From a virus, in the IMG/VR virus record IMGVR_UViG_3300032291_001749, positions 1 to 20,848 of that record: a stretch of 20,848 nucleotides of DNA; one strand, written 5' to 3'. Positions 5,373-11,644 of the stretch are shown here, piece after piece; the first letter of the stretch is position 1; each line of letters starts with the position of its first letter. Position numbers and translations under genes: made by a program. The notes beneath the pieces were generated by a model. The model did not search any database. It was not told where the DNA came from and saw only the letters and a program-made list of their open reading frames with translations.

Positions 5373-5575
5373 AAGTAGATTACGATAAACCACTCCCAAT
5401 GTATATTTTTGAGTCATGTATTGATTGTGGCAGGTTCACTAGAACCAAAAGCAAAACCAAACTAACCCTATTTATGATGGATCATTATGGTATGAATGGC
5501 ATTAAGCGTTGTTCTCATAAGTGGTATGGTAAATTTGTATATACCCTGCTAAATTGGAAATATAGAAACTATTGA
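5369..5575 (+). CDS. Basic protein with CxxC, 68 aa
   Basis: AAAAGGAG precedes the ATG, which overlaps the previous stop. CIDC (residues 17-20) plus C48 and H50 could bind zinc. The rest is basic and aromatic (KWYGKFVYTLLNWKYRNY). It is followed by the HNH gene through a TTGA overlap. Function unknown. Confidence 0.65.
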   Translation: MKVDYDKPLPMYIFESCIDCGRFTRTKSKTKLTLFMMDHYGMNGIKRCSHKWYGKFVYTLLNWKYRNY

Positions 5576-6021
5576 GACATAAAACAGAACCTAAACATGG
5601 TACTCGCTCTGGTTATGATTGGCATAGACGTGATAGGAAAGAAGATCCCTGCATACCCTGCCAAGAAGCCGAAAGAGGCTATTGGAAGAATCAGAGAGTC
5701 ATTCGTAAGGATCAAATAAATACATTACGAAAGGACTGGAGATTTCGCACTCCTAATGCTCGTAGGCATTTTCGTAGAAACAATACAGAGCCAGGCAATT
5801 ATTCAGATGCAGATGTACTCTCAGCATATGGTTTAGACTGTCATATCTGTCAAACCCCAATAGATTTAAACGCTCCAAGAAAAGTAGGGCAGGATGGATG
5901 GGAGAAAGGTTTGCATATAGATCATGTCTATCCTTTATCAAAGGGTGGTTTGGATACCCTTGAAAATGTCAAACCTTCTCATGGAAAATGTAATATTATT
6001 AAATGGGCAACGTTGGGATAG
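5572..6021 (+). CDS. HNH endonuclease, 149 aa
   Basis: Starts with TTG in a TTGA overlap. An N-terminal basic segment holds CIPC (27-30). The C-terminal HNH module is complete: C90 and C93, then HIDHVYPLSKGG (115-126) with the metal/catalytic D117-H118, N132, H137 and C140. Such enzymes cut DNA using one divalent metal. In phages they occur both as free-standing homing endonucleases and as packaging-associated nucleases; with no terminase or portal adjacent, a homing or host-DNA role is more likely here. The GLHID segment shares 15 identical bases with 4376-4390. Confidence 0.85.
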   Translation: MRHKTEPKHGTRSGYDWHRRDRKEDPCIPCQEAERGYWKNQRVIRKDQINTLRKDWRFRTPNARRHFRRNNTEPGNYSDADVLSAYGLDCHICQTPIDLNAPRKVGQDGWEKGLHIDHVYPLSKGGLDTLENVKPSHGKCNIIKWATLG

Positions 6022-6031
6022 TAACCAATAG

Positions 6032-6065
6032 TGCTCCTTTGGAGCATGAGGTGGTATGATACCTC
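6032..6065 (+). terminator. Tandem stem-loops after the HNH gene
   Basis: TGCTCC-TTT-GGAGCA (6032-6046) and GAGGT-8 nt-ACCTC (6048-6065) followed by TATTTT. The second is a weak terminator. Its loop contains TGGTATGAT, identical to the extended -10 of leaderless promoters in this window. Confidence 0.4.
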
Positions 6066-6094
6066 TATTTTCCGCCGAACTTAAAAGAATATGA

Positions 6095-6100
6095 TAAAAT
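6095..6100 (+). promoter_or_regulatory. -10 box of the 6107 gene
   Basis: TAAAAT ends 6 nt before ATG 6107, the spacing shared by the leaderless genes here. No clear -35. Confidence 0.45.
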
Positions 6101-6106
6101 AATGCA

Positions 6107-6229
6107 ATGAATAAGTTTGAGTCATCATATAGTAAGTTTATGGGTTACAAGGTAGCGTGTAGCAAGTGTGATCAGCTATACTTTAAGCAAAACGATGAGC
6201 CTTTTATTTGTCTCAGTTGTATAGATTAG
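6107..6229 (+). CDS. Zinc-ribbon mini-protein, 40 aa
   Basis: Two CxxC pairs (CSKC, 18-21; CLSC, 35-38) separated by 13 residues make a classic short zinc ribbon; the N-terminus is MNKFESSYSKFMGYKVA. A -10 box lies 6 nt before the ATG. The 3' end overlaps the convergent dioxygenase gene by 17 nt. Possibly a nucleic-acid or RNA-polymerase contact protein, but this is speculation. Confidence 0.65.
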   Translation: MNKFESSYSKFMGYKVACSKCDQLYFKQNDEPFICLSCID

Positions 6230-7040
6230 TATCTTTGTATCCCCAGATACCTCTAAATTCCCTATCTTCTGATTTAAAACCACCTGTTACAGCATGAGCC
6301 AATTTAAATAGGTCTGGTATAACCAAGTCTCCTTGTTGCCATTTATGAACTATTCTTATGTCTTCATTTTCCATAATGATCTTTTCTATTTTTCTTATTA
6401 ATAATTTAAAATAATCCAAAGATTCTTGAGATGGATTTTCACCTTTATAAGAAACCAAAGGAATTATATGAGGATCTGGCAGTATCATGAACCTAATAAT
6501 TGGCTGACCAGTTAACCAGTGTGTATTAATAATTGGATGTTCATCTGAAAGGTTTGTGTCTTCACTTAGAAATCTAGATGACATCTGTGATTTTTTAATA
6601 AATTCTGGCTCAGTTACTACGCTGTCAATAAGAAATTGTTTCTCTTCATCTGAAAGCATTTCAAATACTACCCCTGTGTCTACAAAATATGTCTTTCCAT
6701 TCTCTGGATTAGTTTTAAAATTATACATATTCCAAGTTGAAGCGACAATTGGATTAAGATAGTATGTATGCTCAATGTGCCATTCCACGATTATATCGTC
6801 TGGACCAGATACAATGTCAGACTTGCGTACATGATTCTCTACATATTCGCTTGTATTATCAAGGTATCTCCACCCCATAAGCTTTCCAATTTTTGCTCCA
6901 AAATCAAACTGCTCTTCTTGGGTTAGATTGGCATTTCTAAAACATATTACAGAGTCATTAATAAATTTATTCTTGTAATATTCTATATTATTTATTACGC
7001 TTTCAACTCCAGGAAACTCTATTGGTTCTACGATTATCAT
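6213..7040 (-). CDS. TauD/clavaminate synthase-like 2-oxoglutarate Fe(II) dioxygenase, 275 aa
   Basis: Length and order match the TauD family. Iron ligands: WHIEH gives H88 and E90 (an HxE facial triad, as in clavaminate synthase, rather than the usual HxD), and AHAVTGGF gives H249. R260 lies 11 residues after H249, as expected for the 2-oxoglutarate-binding Arg; R263 is close by. The start has AAGGGG about 9 nt upstream and lies 19 nt after the Cys-rich gene, probably one transcript. It should oxidise a small substrate with O2 and 2-oxoglutarate; taurine is only one possibility, and the HxE and fold suggest amino-acid-like substrates too. An accessory metabolic gene. Confidence 0.75.
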   Translation of the reverse strand: MIIVEPIEFPGVESVINNIEYYKNKFINDSVICFRNANLTQEEQFDFGAKIGKLMGWRYLDNTSEYVENHVRKSDIVSGPDDIIVEWHIEHTYYLNPIVASTWNMYNFKTNPENGKTYFVDTGVVFEMLSDEEKQFLIDSVVTEPEFIKKSQMSSRFLSEDTNLSDEHPIINTHWLTGQPIIRFMILPDPHIIPLVSYKGENPSQESLDYFKLLIRKIEKIIMENEDIRIVHKWQQGDLVIPDLFKLAHAVTGGFKSEDREFRGIWGYKDTNLYN

Positions 7041-7059
7041 TTATATATCCCCTTAAATA

Positions 7060-7398
7060 TTATATTTGTCCATTACAAGGATCTGTTAGCCTATGTGATA
7101 TAGAATGTCCGCAAGGTGATATGCCTGCTCTACAATGACAATCAAGTCTAGTTGGTTCTTTTGCTACAGCAGTATCAATAACATTACATATCTTATTAAT
7201 TAAATGTGCTGTAAATACCTCACATGGACAAATGCCTTCTTTGCTGCCATCTTGGTCGTTACAGAAATTAGGATCAATCATAGACTCATCAAAAACTTGT
7301 ACGAATTCAGAACTTTTGTTGCACATATAACAGATTAAACCCTTATCTGTAAGTGCTGTTATATTATTACCACACTGACATCTATATATGTTATACAT
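7060..7398 (-). CDS. Cys-rich protein with a zinc ribbon, 112 aa
   Basis: N-terminal CQCG (8-11) and CYMC (23-26) form a zinc ribbon; the rest has at least seven more Cys/His, including CPCEVF and CHCRAGISPCGHS. Rich enough in Cys to bind several metals or a cluster. A leaderless promoter (TATACT, 6 nt, ATG) lies directly upstream, divergent from the strong plus-strand promoter at 7417. It is probably cotranscribed with the dioxygenase. Function unknown. Confidence 0.7.
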   Translation of the reverse strand: MYNIYRCQCGNNITALTDKGLICYMCNKSSEFVQVFDESMIDPNFCNDQDGSKEGICPCEVFTAHLINKICNVIDTAVAKEPTRLDCHCRAGISPCGHSISHRLTDPCNGQI

Positions 7399-7404
7399 AC
7401 ATTT

Positions 7405-7413
7405 AGTATATCA
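7405..7413 (-). promoter_or_regulatory. Leaderless promoter of the Cys-rich gene
   Basis: Read on the minus strand: TGATATACT, then 6 nt, then ATG 7398. It faces away from the promoter at 7417-7446 with 3 nt between them. Confidence 0.6.
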
Positions 7414-7416
7414 TAT

Positions 7417-7446
7417 TTGACATTCTTCTAATCTTGATGCTATAAT
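7417..7446 (+). promoter_or_regulatory. Strong promoter ahead of a tRNA-like gene
   Basis: Perfect TTGACA (7417-7422), 18 nt, perfect TATAAT (7441-7446) with a TGC extension. Predicted start near 7453, just before the tRNA-like structure. Confidence 0.8.
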
Positions 7447-7455
7447 AAAGTATAG

Positions 7456-7527
7456 TTCAGGTTCCTATAATGGATCGTAGAGCAGTTTCCGAAACTGACA
7501 ATGTAGGTCTGATTCCTGCACCTGAAG
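7456..7527 (+). tRNA. Divergent tRNA-like gene, probably Arg (anticodon CCG)
   Basis: Acceptor TTCAGGT pairs perfectly with ACCTGAA (7520-7526), discriminator G7527. D stem CTAT/GTAG encloses a loop with GG. The anticodon stem GCAGT/ACTGA has one G-A mismatch and loop TTCCGAA, anticodon CCG at 7489-7491 with U33 and A37. T stem GTAGG/CCTGC encloses TCTGATT. All four arms have standard lengths (72 nt). Odd: the T loop reads TCTGA where TTCRA is normal, and base pair 1 is U-A. Codons CGG would be read. It may be a functional phage tRNA or a decaying one. A perfect promoter ends 9 nt upstream. Confidence 0.65.
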
Positions 7528-7552
7528 CTATGCTATTAAAAAAGGATAATAA

Positions 7553-7759
7553 ATGAGATATACGTATAACATTGATATTGCTAAAATGGAAGAAGTTTAT
7601 TTTAGCCATACCCAGCAAAATTTCTTTGCAAATGATGAAGAGCGTAAAAAGTTTAATGCTGACCTTATAGTTGAAGCAGAAAACGAAGAAGAATCTGAAA
7701 AGATGAGAATGGGAATGACTGATATTACAATGTGGTCATTAGTCCATACTGAGCAATAG
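7553..7759 (+). CDS. Hypothetical acidic protein, 68 aa
   Basis: AAAGGA lies 6-7 nt before the ATG. Product starts MRYTYNIDIAKMEEVYF, with a Glu-rich middle (ENEEESEKM). No Cys or membrane segment. It follows the tRNA-like gene on the same probable transcript and is 7 nt before the first sulfotransferase-like gene. Function unknown. Confidence 0.7.
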   Translation: MRYTYNIDIAKMEEVYFSHTQQNFFANDEERKKFNADLIVEAENEEESEKMRMGMTDITMWSLVHTEQ

Positions 7760-7766
7760 TCTTGAC

Positions 7767-8360
7767 ATGAATCAAATTATATATAATTCTTTTCCTAGGT
7801 CTGGTAATGTTTATGCTGGATATGTTGGGTCTCACATAATTTGGAGTAATTATGCAACTGTTCATATACCGCAAATTTTTGGGACCAAAGATCTAGACAT
7901 GATAAGTATTTTTAGAAAGCCTGAAGATGCAATAGCATCATTGATTAATAAAAGACTTGAGTCTAATAAACACATTACAGTAAGCATTGAAGGCATACAG
8001 CGTCAATCTAAAAACCTTCGTGATGAATATAAACAATACTTGGATGGCGCAGTGATGCATAATAAATCTACATATATAATTAACTTTGATAGTTTAATTA
8101 ATAATCCTGTAAAACATTTTGTTGATATATCTAATAGATTTAAAAAGCCTCTATTAAAAGATTACGAAGAGTCATTCAACTCACTAACATTTTCTGGAAA
8201 ACTCTGGGAAGATCAATATGATGGACATGTGCCTAGAGAAAAAGATGCTACTAGACTATTCATAGAAGATGTAGTTGGATCTATGGAATGTATAAGACAT
8301 TTAAACGATGAATATACATCTTTTATTAAAGAATATGAGAGCTATAGTCCTTTGATTTAA
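7767..8360 (+). CDS. Sulfotransferase-fold protein, 197 aa
   Basis: SFPRSGN (residues 8-14) is the 5'-phosphosulfate loop of PAPS-dependent sulfotransferases, and ISIFRKPEDAIASLIN (about 46-61) is the 3'-phosphate site with R50 and S58. At 197 aa it is shorter than most family members but covers the minimal fold. It should move sulfate from PAPS to a hydroxyl or amine, perhaps on a sugar or lipid, given the glycosyltransferase downstream. There is no clear Shine-Dalgarno; coupling to the previous gene is likely. It is related in fold to the gene at 10994. Confidence 0.7.
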   Translation: MNQIIYNSFPRSGNVYAGYVGSHIIWSNYATVHIPQIFGTKDLDMISIFRKPEDAIASLINKRLESNKHITVSIEGIQRQSKNLRDEYKQYLDGAVMHNKSTYIINFDSLINNPVKHFVDISNRFKKPLLKDYEESFNSLTFSGKLWEDQYDGHVPREKDATRLFIEDVVGSMECIRHLNDEYTSFIKEYESYSPLI

Positions 8361-8385
8361 TATAATCTATTGATTATTTAGAGTA

Positions 8386-8394
8386 TGGTATGAT
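8386..8394 (+). promoter_or_regulatory. Leaderless promoter, extended -10
   Basis: TGGTATGAT followed by 6 nt and ATG 8401. The same TGGTATGAT word drives 13750 and, on the minus strand, 13696. Confidence 0.65.
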
Positions 8395-8400
8395 ATATCT

Positions 8401-8526
8401 ATGAAATCAGGAAAATGCTTTTATTGTCAAAAAGATGCCACACACTTTGATACAGTCGTAAACAATAAAGACTATATAGTAGCAGATGTCTGTCTGGACC
8501 ATTTGGCCGTAGGGTTATCGTCCTAA
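8401..8526 (+). CDS. Zinc-finger mini-protein, 41 aa
   Basis: CFYC (6-9) and CLDH (31-34) make a CxxC...CxxH zinc site; the start MKSGKCFYCQKDATHF resembles treble-clef zinc ribbons. A leaderless extended -10 lies upstream. It stands alone between two enzyme genes. Function unknown. Confidence 0.65.
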   Translation: MKSGKCFYCQKDATHFDTVVNNKDYIVADVCLDHLAVGLSS

Positions 8527-8545
8527 TAGGGTGTGACACATACCC

Positions 8546-9214
8546 ATGATACCAATTTTATCAATACCCGTTTTAAATAGGTATGACTTGTTAGATGAAA
8601 ACCTAAGTTTGATAGACTATCCCATTAAAGAAATATTAATTATCAATAATGGCAAAGAAATATACGAGCCAAAAAGAAAAGATTTAAATGTAAGAGTGCT
8701 TAACCTTCCATCTAATTTGGGCATGTCTGGATCATGGAACCTTACAATTAAGCTTTATCCTCATGAAAAATACTGGATGTTTTCTTCTGCAGATACACAT
8801 TGGATTCCAGGCTCTTTAAAAAAATTACATGAAATTAGTGGAAAATCAAAAATGATTTGTAGCAGTGAAGGTTTTAGTTGTTTTTCTGTTGGTGAAGAGG
8901 TTGTTAGACAAATTGGACTATTTGATGAATACTTTTATCCATACGTGCATGAAGATGACGATTATCGTGAAAGATTATTTATCCATAATAATAAAAATAA
9001 GTTTCCATATTTAGAGTTTCTTAACAAAGCAGTAGATGTTTCTGTTCCGCATGGAAGTGCCCAAACAATTAAGAGCGATCCACTTCTTTTGCAAAAATCT
9101 AATGAAACATATACTAAAAATAAAAAGTACTTAGAATTAAAAAAATCTCAAAATTTTGAAATAATGGGTAATTGGGATATAGATGTAAGAAGGAATCAAG
9201 AATGGCTACAATAG
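8546..9214 (+). CDS. Family 2-like glycosyltransferase (GT-A fold), 222 aa
   Basis: N-terminal ILSIPVLNRYDLL and ILIINNGKE (30-38) fit the nucleotide-binding strand-loop of GT2 enzymes; NLPSNLGMSGSWN (53-65) matches the conserved 'N.G...a.N' region; SADTHW (81-86) stands for the metal-binding DxD-like motif; GLFDEYFYPYVHEDDDY (124-140) holds the acceptor-side ED motif. It should transfer a sugar from a nucleotide-sugar to a cytosolic or membrane-side acceptor. The 3' end overlaps the sugar nucleotidylyltransferase by 13 nt, suggesting one pathway. Confidence 0.8.
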   Translation: MIPILSIPVLNRYDLLDENLSLIDYPIKEILIINNGKEIYEPKRKDLNVRVLNLPSNLGMSGSWNLTIKLYPHEKYWMFSSADTHWIPGSLKKLHEISGKSKMICSSEGFSCFSVGEEVVRQIGLFDEYFYPYVHEDDDYRERLFIHNNKNKFPYLEFLNKAVDVSVPHGSAQTIKSDPLLLQKSNETYTKNKKYLELKKSQNFEIMGNWDIDVRRNQEWLQ

Positions 9215-9867
9215 GAGTTTTACCAGCATCTGGTAGATCATCAAGAATAGGTGGAATTCCAAAGTTTTGTTTACCAATATCAGATGAAAGATCATTGTTA
9301 CAATGGCATGTTGAACAGATGCTTGAGGTTTGTGATGAAGTAAGAGTATCAACAAGGTCTGAATGGGTTCCAATTGTACAGAACATGGATATGAATGTTA
9401 AACTTATTGTTCTTGAGCCATCAACAATGTCTGATGCTATAAAATTTATGGTGGGAGATTGTAATGATACGGTTCTTGTTGGTATGCCAGACACCTACAT
9501 ACACAATACACACAAAAATATTTATAAAGAAATGCTTACGGTTGATGGAGATTTGATTTTAGGAACATGGGAATGCACTGATGATATAAAAGGAAGGGTA
9601 GGACAAGTCCTGCTGTCTGGCAATAAAGTTATTGGATCAAAGGATAAGTCTGCCGATTGTGACTATAAGCATATGTGGGGCACAATGTTGTTTAGAAAAA
9701 ACCTGGTAAGATATATAGACCCAGAGTTAGAACACCCAGGAAAGCAAATACAAGAGTGGATTAATATGAATTTAAACATCAGGTCTGTAAGTCCTGGCGG
9801 TAAATATATGGACATAGGTACGCTTAATGGTTTAAAGCAACTATATAAAGAAATGGATAAAGACTAA
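9202..9867 (+). CDS. Sugar nucleotidylyltransferase (RmlA/GlmU-like), 221 aa
   Basis: I start at ATG 9202, which has AAGGA upstream, rather than an upstream in-frame start. LPASGRSSRIGGIPK (7-21) is the NTP-binding signature (G-x-G-x-R...PK variant); VLVGMPDTYI carries the metal-binding Asp; GKYMDIGTLNGL near the C-terminus is the 'W/Y.DiGT' signature of sugar-1-phosphate nucleotidylyltransferases. It should make an NDP- or CMP-sugar. It is sandwiched between a glycosyltransferase and a 2OG oxygenase with overlapping or abutting ends. Confidence 0.8.
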   Translation: MATIGVLPASGRSSRIGGIPKFCLPISDERSLLQWHVEQMLEVCDEVRVSTRSEWVPIVQNMDMNVKLIVLEPSTMSDAIKFMVGDCNDTVLVGMPDTYIHNTHKNIYKEMLTVDGDLILGTWECTDDIKGRVGQVLLSGNKVIGSKDKSADCDYKHMWGTMLFRKNLVRYIDPELEHPGKQIQEWINMNLNIRSVSPGGKYMDIGTLNGLKQLYKEMDKD

Positions 9868-10641
9868 ATGGCAAATAAATACCCTAATGAGGATTACCTC
9901 AACAGGAATGTTTCTGAACTATATGATATATGGGAATCAAGAAAAGAATACATAGAAAAAGATTTATGGGTAATTAGAAACTTTTTGTCAGAAGAAGAAA
10001 TAGAATGGCTCAATAAAGAAGCAAATGATCCAAATGGTTGGTACGACCTAATGAGGGCTACATATTGCGGTAACATTAAAAATAAATTCTTGGGCTATAT
10101 TCCAGACTATAGTGAGGATGGCATGATGCTTGTTCCTACAGAAAATTCAAGGTGGGGCTATAGAGAGCCCGTAGGATTCTTTGAACCAAGGTTAGAAGCT
10201 GTAATGCCAAAATATTTTGGTGGAGGTGGAGCATTGCAATCATTTTTTGAAGTTCCTGATGAACAAATAATTGCAGAGCTTGGCAGAGATGTAGATTATG
10301 CTATGGGGTGGCATTATGAAAGAGATGATAGTGACGAAGAAGAGCAGCAAAAAACAATTGTAGAAAATTCAAAAACTCAAAACAAAAAAATAACTAGTCA
10401 AGGAAAAATATCAGCATCACTAAGTGTTTATATTAATGATAACTTTGATGGTGGTATCTTGGAGTTTAAAAATAAAGAGTATTCTATAAAGCCAGAGGTG
10501 GGGATGCTTGTCAATGTTCCTTTATATAAAGAGTTTGAACATAGAGTTACAAAGGTTACTAATGGCAACAGGCATACAATATATGGAAGATGTTGGGATT
10601 CTGGAGATGGTAAATATTTCTCTACTAATGAGGACTGTTAA
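9868..10641 (+). CDS. Prolyl-4-hydroxylase-like 2OG-Fe(II) oxygenase, 257 aa
   Basis: The C-terminal half has the family pattern: GWHYERDD (148-154) supplies the first iron His (H149) with E151, or less likely D153, as the acidic ligand; LSVYIND..F.GG.LEF (186-200) is the core strand pair; FEHRVTKVTNGNR gives the second His (H225) and the 2OG-binding R235, ten residues later. Residues 155-180 are a Glu/Gln/Lys-rich insert. The ATG directly follows the preceding TAA. The likely role is hydroxylation of a protein or sugar made by the neighbouring genes; the substrate is unknown. Confidence 0.75.
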   Translation: MANKYPNEDYLNRNVSELYDIWESRKEYIEKDLWVIRNFLSEEEIEWLNKEANDPNGWYDLMRATYCGNIKNKFLGYIPDYSEDGMMLVPTENSRWGYREPVGFFEPRLEAVMPKYFGGGGALQSFFEVPDEQIIAELGRDVDYAMGWHYERDDSDEEEQQKTIVENSKTQNKKITSQGKISASLSVYINDNFDGGILEFKNKEYSIKPEVGMLVNVPLYKEFEHRVTKVTNGNRHTIYGRCWDSGDGKYFSTNEDC

Positions 10642-10643
10642 TC

Positions 10644-10672
10644 TTGACATATTTGCGTTACCTTGATATACT
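10644..10672 (+). promoter_or_regulatory. Leaderless promoter
   Basis: TTGACA (10644-10649), 17 nt, TATACT (10667-10672), 6 nt, ATG 10679. A perfect TATAAT overlaps the start region (10673-10678) but is too far from the -35 (23 nt). Confidence 0.65.
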
Positions 10673-10678
10673 TATAAT

Positions 10679-10810
10679 ATGAAAGAACCACGTATTATGC
10701 AGATGGATTGGAAAGCTTTAGGATATGAAAGAGAGTACAAAAATGGACGACTCAGATGGGTTCCTCAGAATGTCACAGAAGATAAACAAGACAAAGATAC
10801 TTCCTCTTAG
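10679..10810 (+). CDS. Hypothetical protein, 43 aa
   Basis: Starts at the predicted transcript start. The product MKEPRIMQMDWKALGYEREY... is charged, with a motif KNGRLRWVPQN and a hydrophilic tail. It overlaps the next frame by about 68 nt, which is more than usual here, so one of the two may be mis-assigned. Function unknown. Confidence 0.5.
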   Translation: MKEPRIMQMDWKALGYEREYKNGRLRWVPQNVTEDKQDKDTSS

Positions 10811-10997
10811 ATGGTTTGGCAATGCCTGTAGTGGTATTGCTATTAGGAGTTTAGTTAAAGCTTTTGATTTAGATGAAGATGGTAATTATGGGTACCGTTT
10901 TAAATTCCATAGTAAGATTTGGAATTACTTTAATAAGCCATATGAGCGTTGGGGCACATACTACACTGTTGATACAAGCAAGTGGAATGAAGAGTGA
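10743..10997 (+). CDS. Hypothetical protein, 84 aa
   Basis: Possible starts are 10725, 10743 and 10770; 10743 has AGAGAG upstream, and 10770 (MSQKINKTKILPLRWFG) would reduce the overlap with the preceding gene. The C-terminal part is aromatic and basic (FKFHSKIWNYFNKPYERWG). No family recognised. It is coupled to the second sulfotransferase through a GTGA overlap. Confidence 0.55.
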   Translation: MDDSDGFLRMSQKINKTKILPLRWFGNACSGIAIRSLVKAFDLDEDGNYGYRFKFHSKIWNYFNKPYERWGTYYTVDTSKWNEE

Positions 10998-11644
10998 GAC
11001 AACCTATTCATGGGGCATTTGAGTCATACCTGCAGCCAGATAGTGGGGTATGGGACTGGAATGAATCACTACAATCTTGGGAAGAGTTAGATAATTATAA
11101 ACTACAAGAAGCCCTAACGATTTCTGGATATCCAAGAAGTGGAAATACTTTTATTAATCATGCATTCTTTAAGATGTATGGTCTTGCTCATATAAATTTT
11201 AATCGTCACACTGTAAAAAGTATTGCAGAAAGAGATCACACATTTGTTCCATTTAGACATCCTCTTGAAGCAATAAGTTCTTGGCATATATACCAACAGG
11301 TGCACTTTTTAGATATAAGGTTTATTGAAAATGATATAAAATTTTACAACAGGTTTCATGAAGAAGCATTAAAAATGAAAGATAAGATAACTTTTCTTGA
11401 CTTTGATTTATTTAAAAATAACTTAAAATACTTGGAAAATAAAGTATCAGATCTTTATGGTGTTATTGCAAAACCAGTTGCAGATTATGAAATAAAAGAT
11501 TTTATGGCCCATAGGAAATTAAACCTAAACATACCCCGCAATGATGGTGAGATTAAACAAGAAGTAATGGCTTTTGTAGAAAAGCAGTATCTATACAAAA
11601 AATCTTTAGATCTTTACAATCAAATCAAGGAATCATCTATTTAA
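10994..11644 (+). CDS. Sulfotransferase-fold protein, 216 aa
   Basis: GTG start in a GTGA overlap. SGYPRSGNTF (44-53) is a textbook PAPS 5'-phosphosulfate loop and PFRHPLEAISSW (86-97) a textbook 3'-phosphate site with R88 and S95/S96. The 40-residue N-terminal extension is unusual. Better conserved than the paralogue at 7767. It should sulfate a small molecule or glycan; acceptor unknown. It abuts the convergent pstS with no gap. Confidence 0.8.
   Translation: MRQPIHGAFESYLQPDSGVWDWNESLQSWEELDNYKLQEALTISGYPRSGNTFINHAFFKMYGLAHINFNRHTVKSIAERDHTFVPFRHPLEAISSWHIYQQVHFLDIRFIENDIKFYNRFHEEALKMKDKITFLDFDLFKNNLKYLENKVSDLYGVIAKPVADYEIKDFMAHRKLNLNIPRNDGEIKQEVMAFVEKQYLYKKSLDLYNQIKESSI

Noticed and set aside
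7470-7556. 28-codon frame starting ATGGATCGTAGA
   Set aside because: It is read through the tRNA-like structure, has no ribosome site, and its codons coincide with the stems of the cloverleaf.
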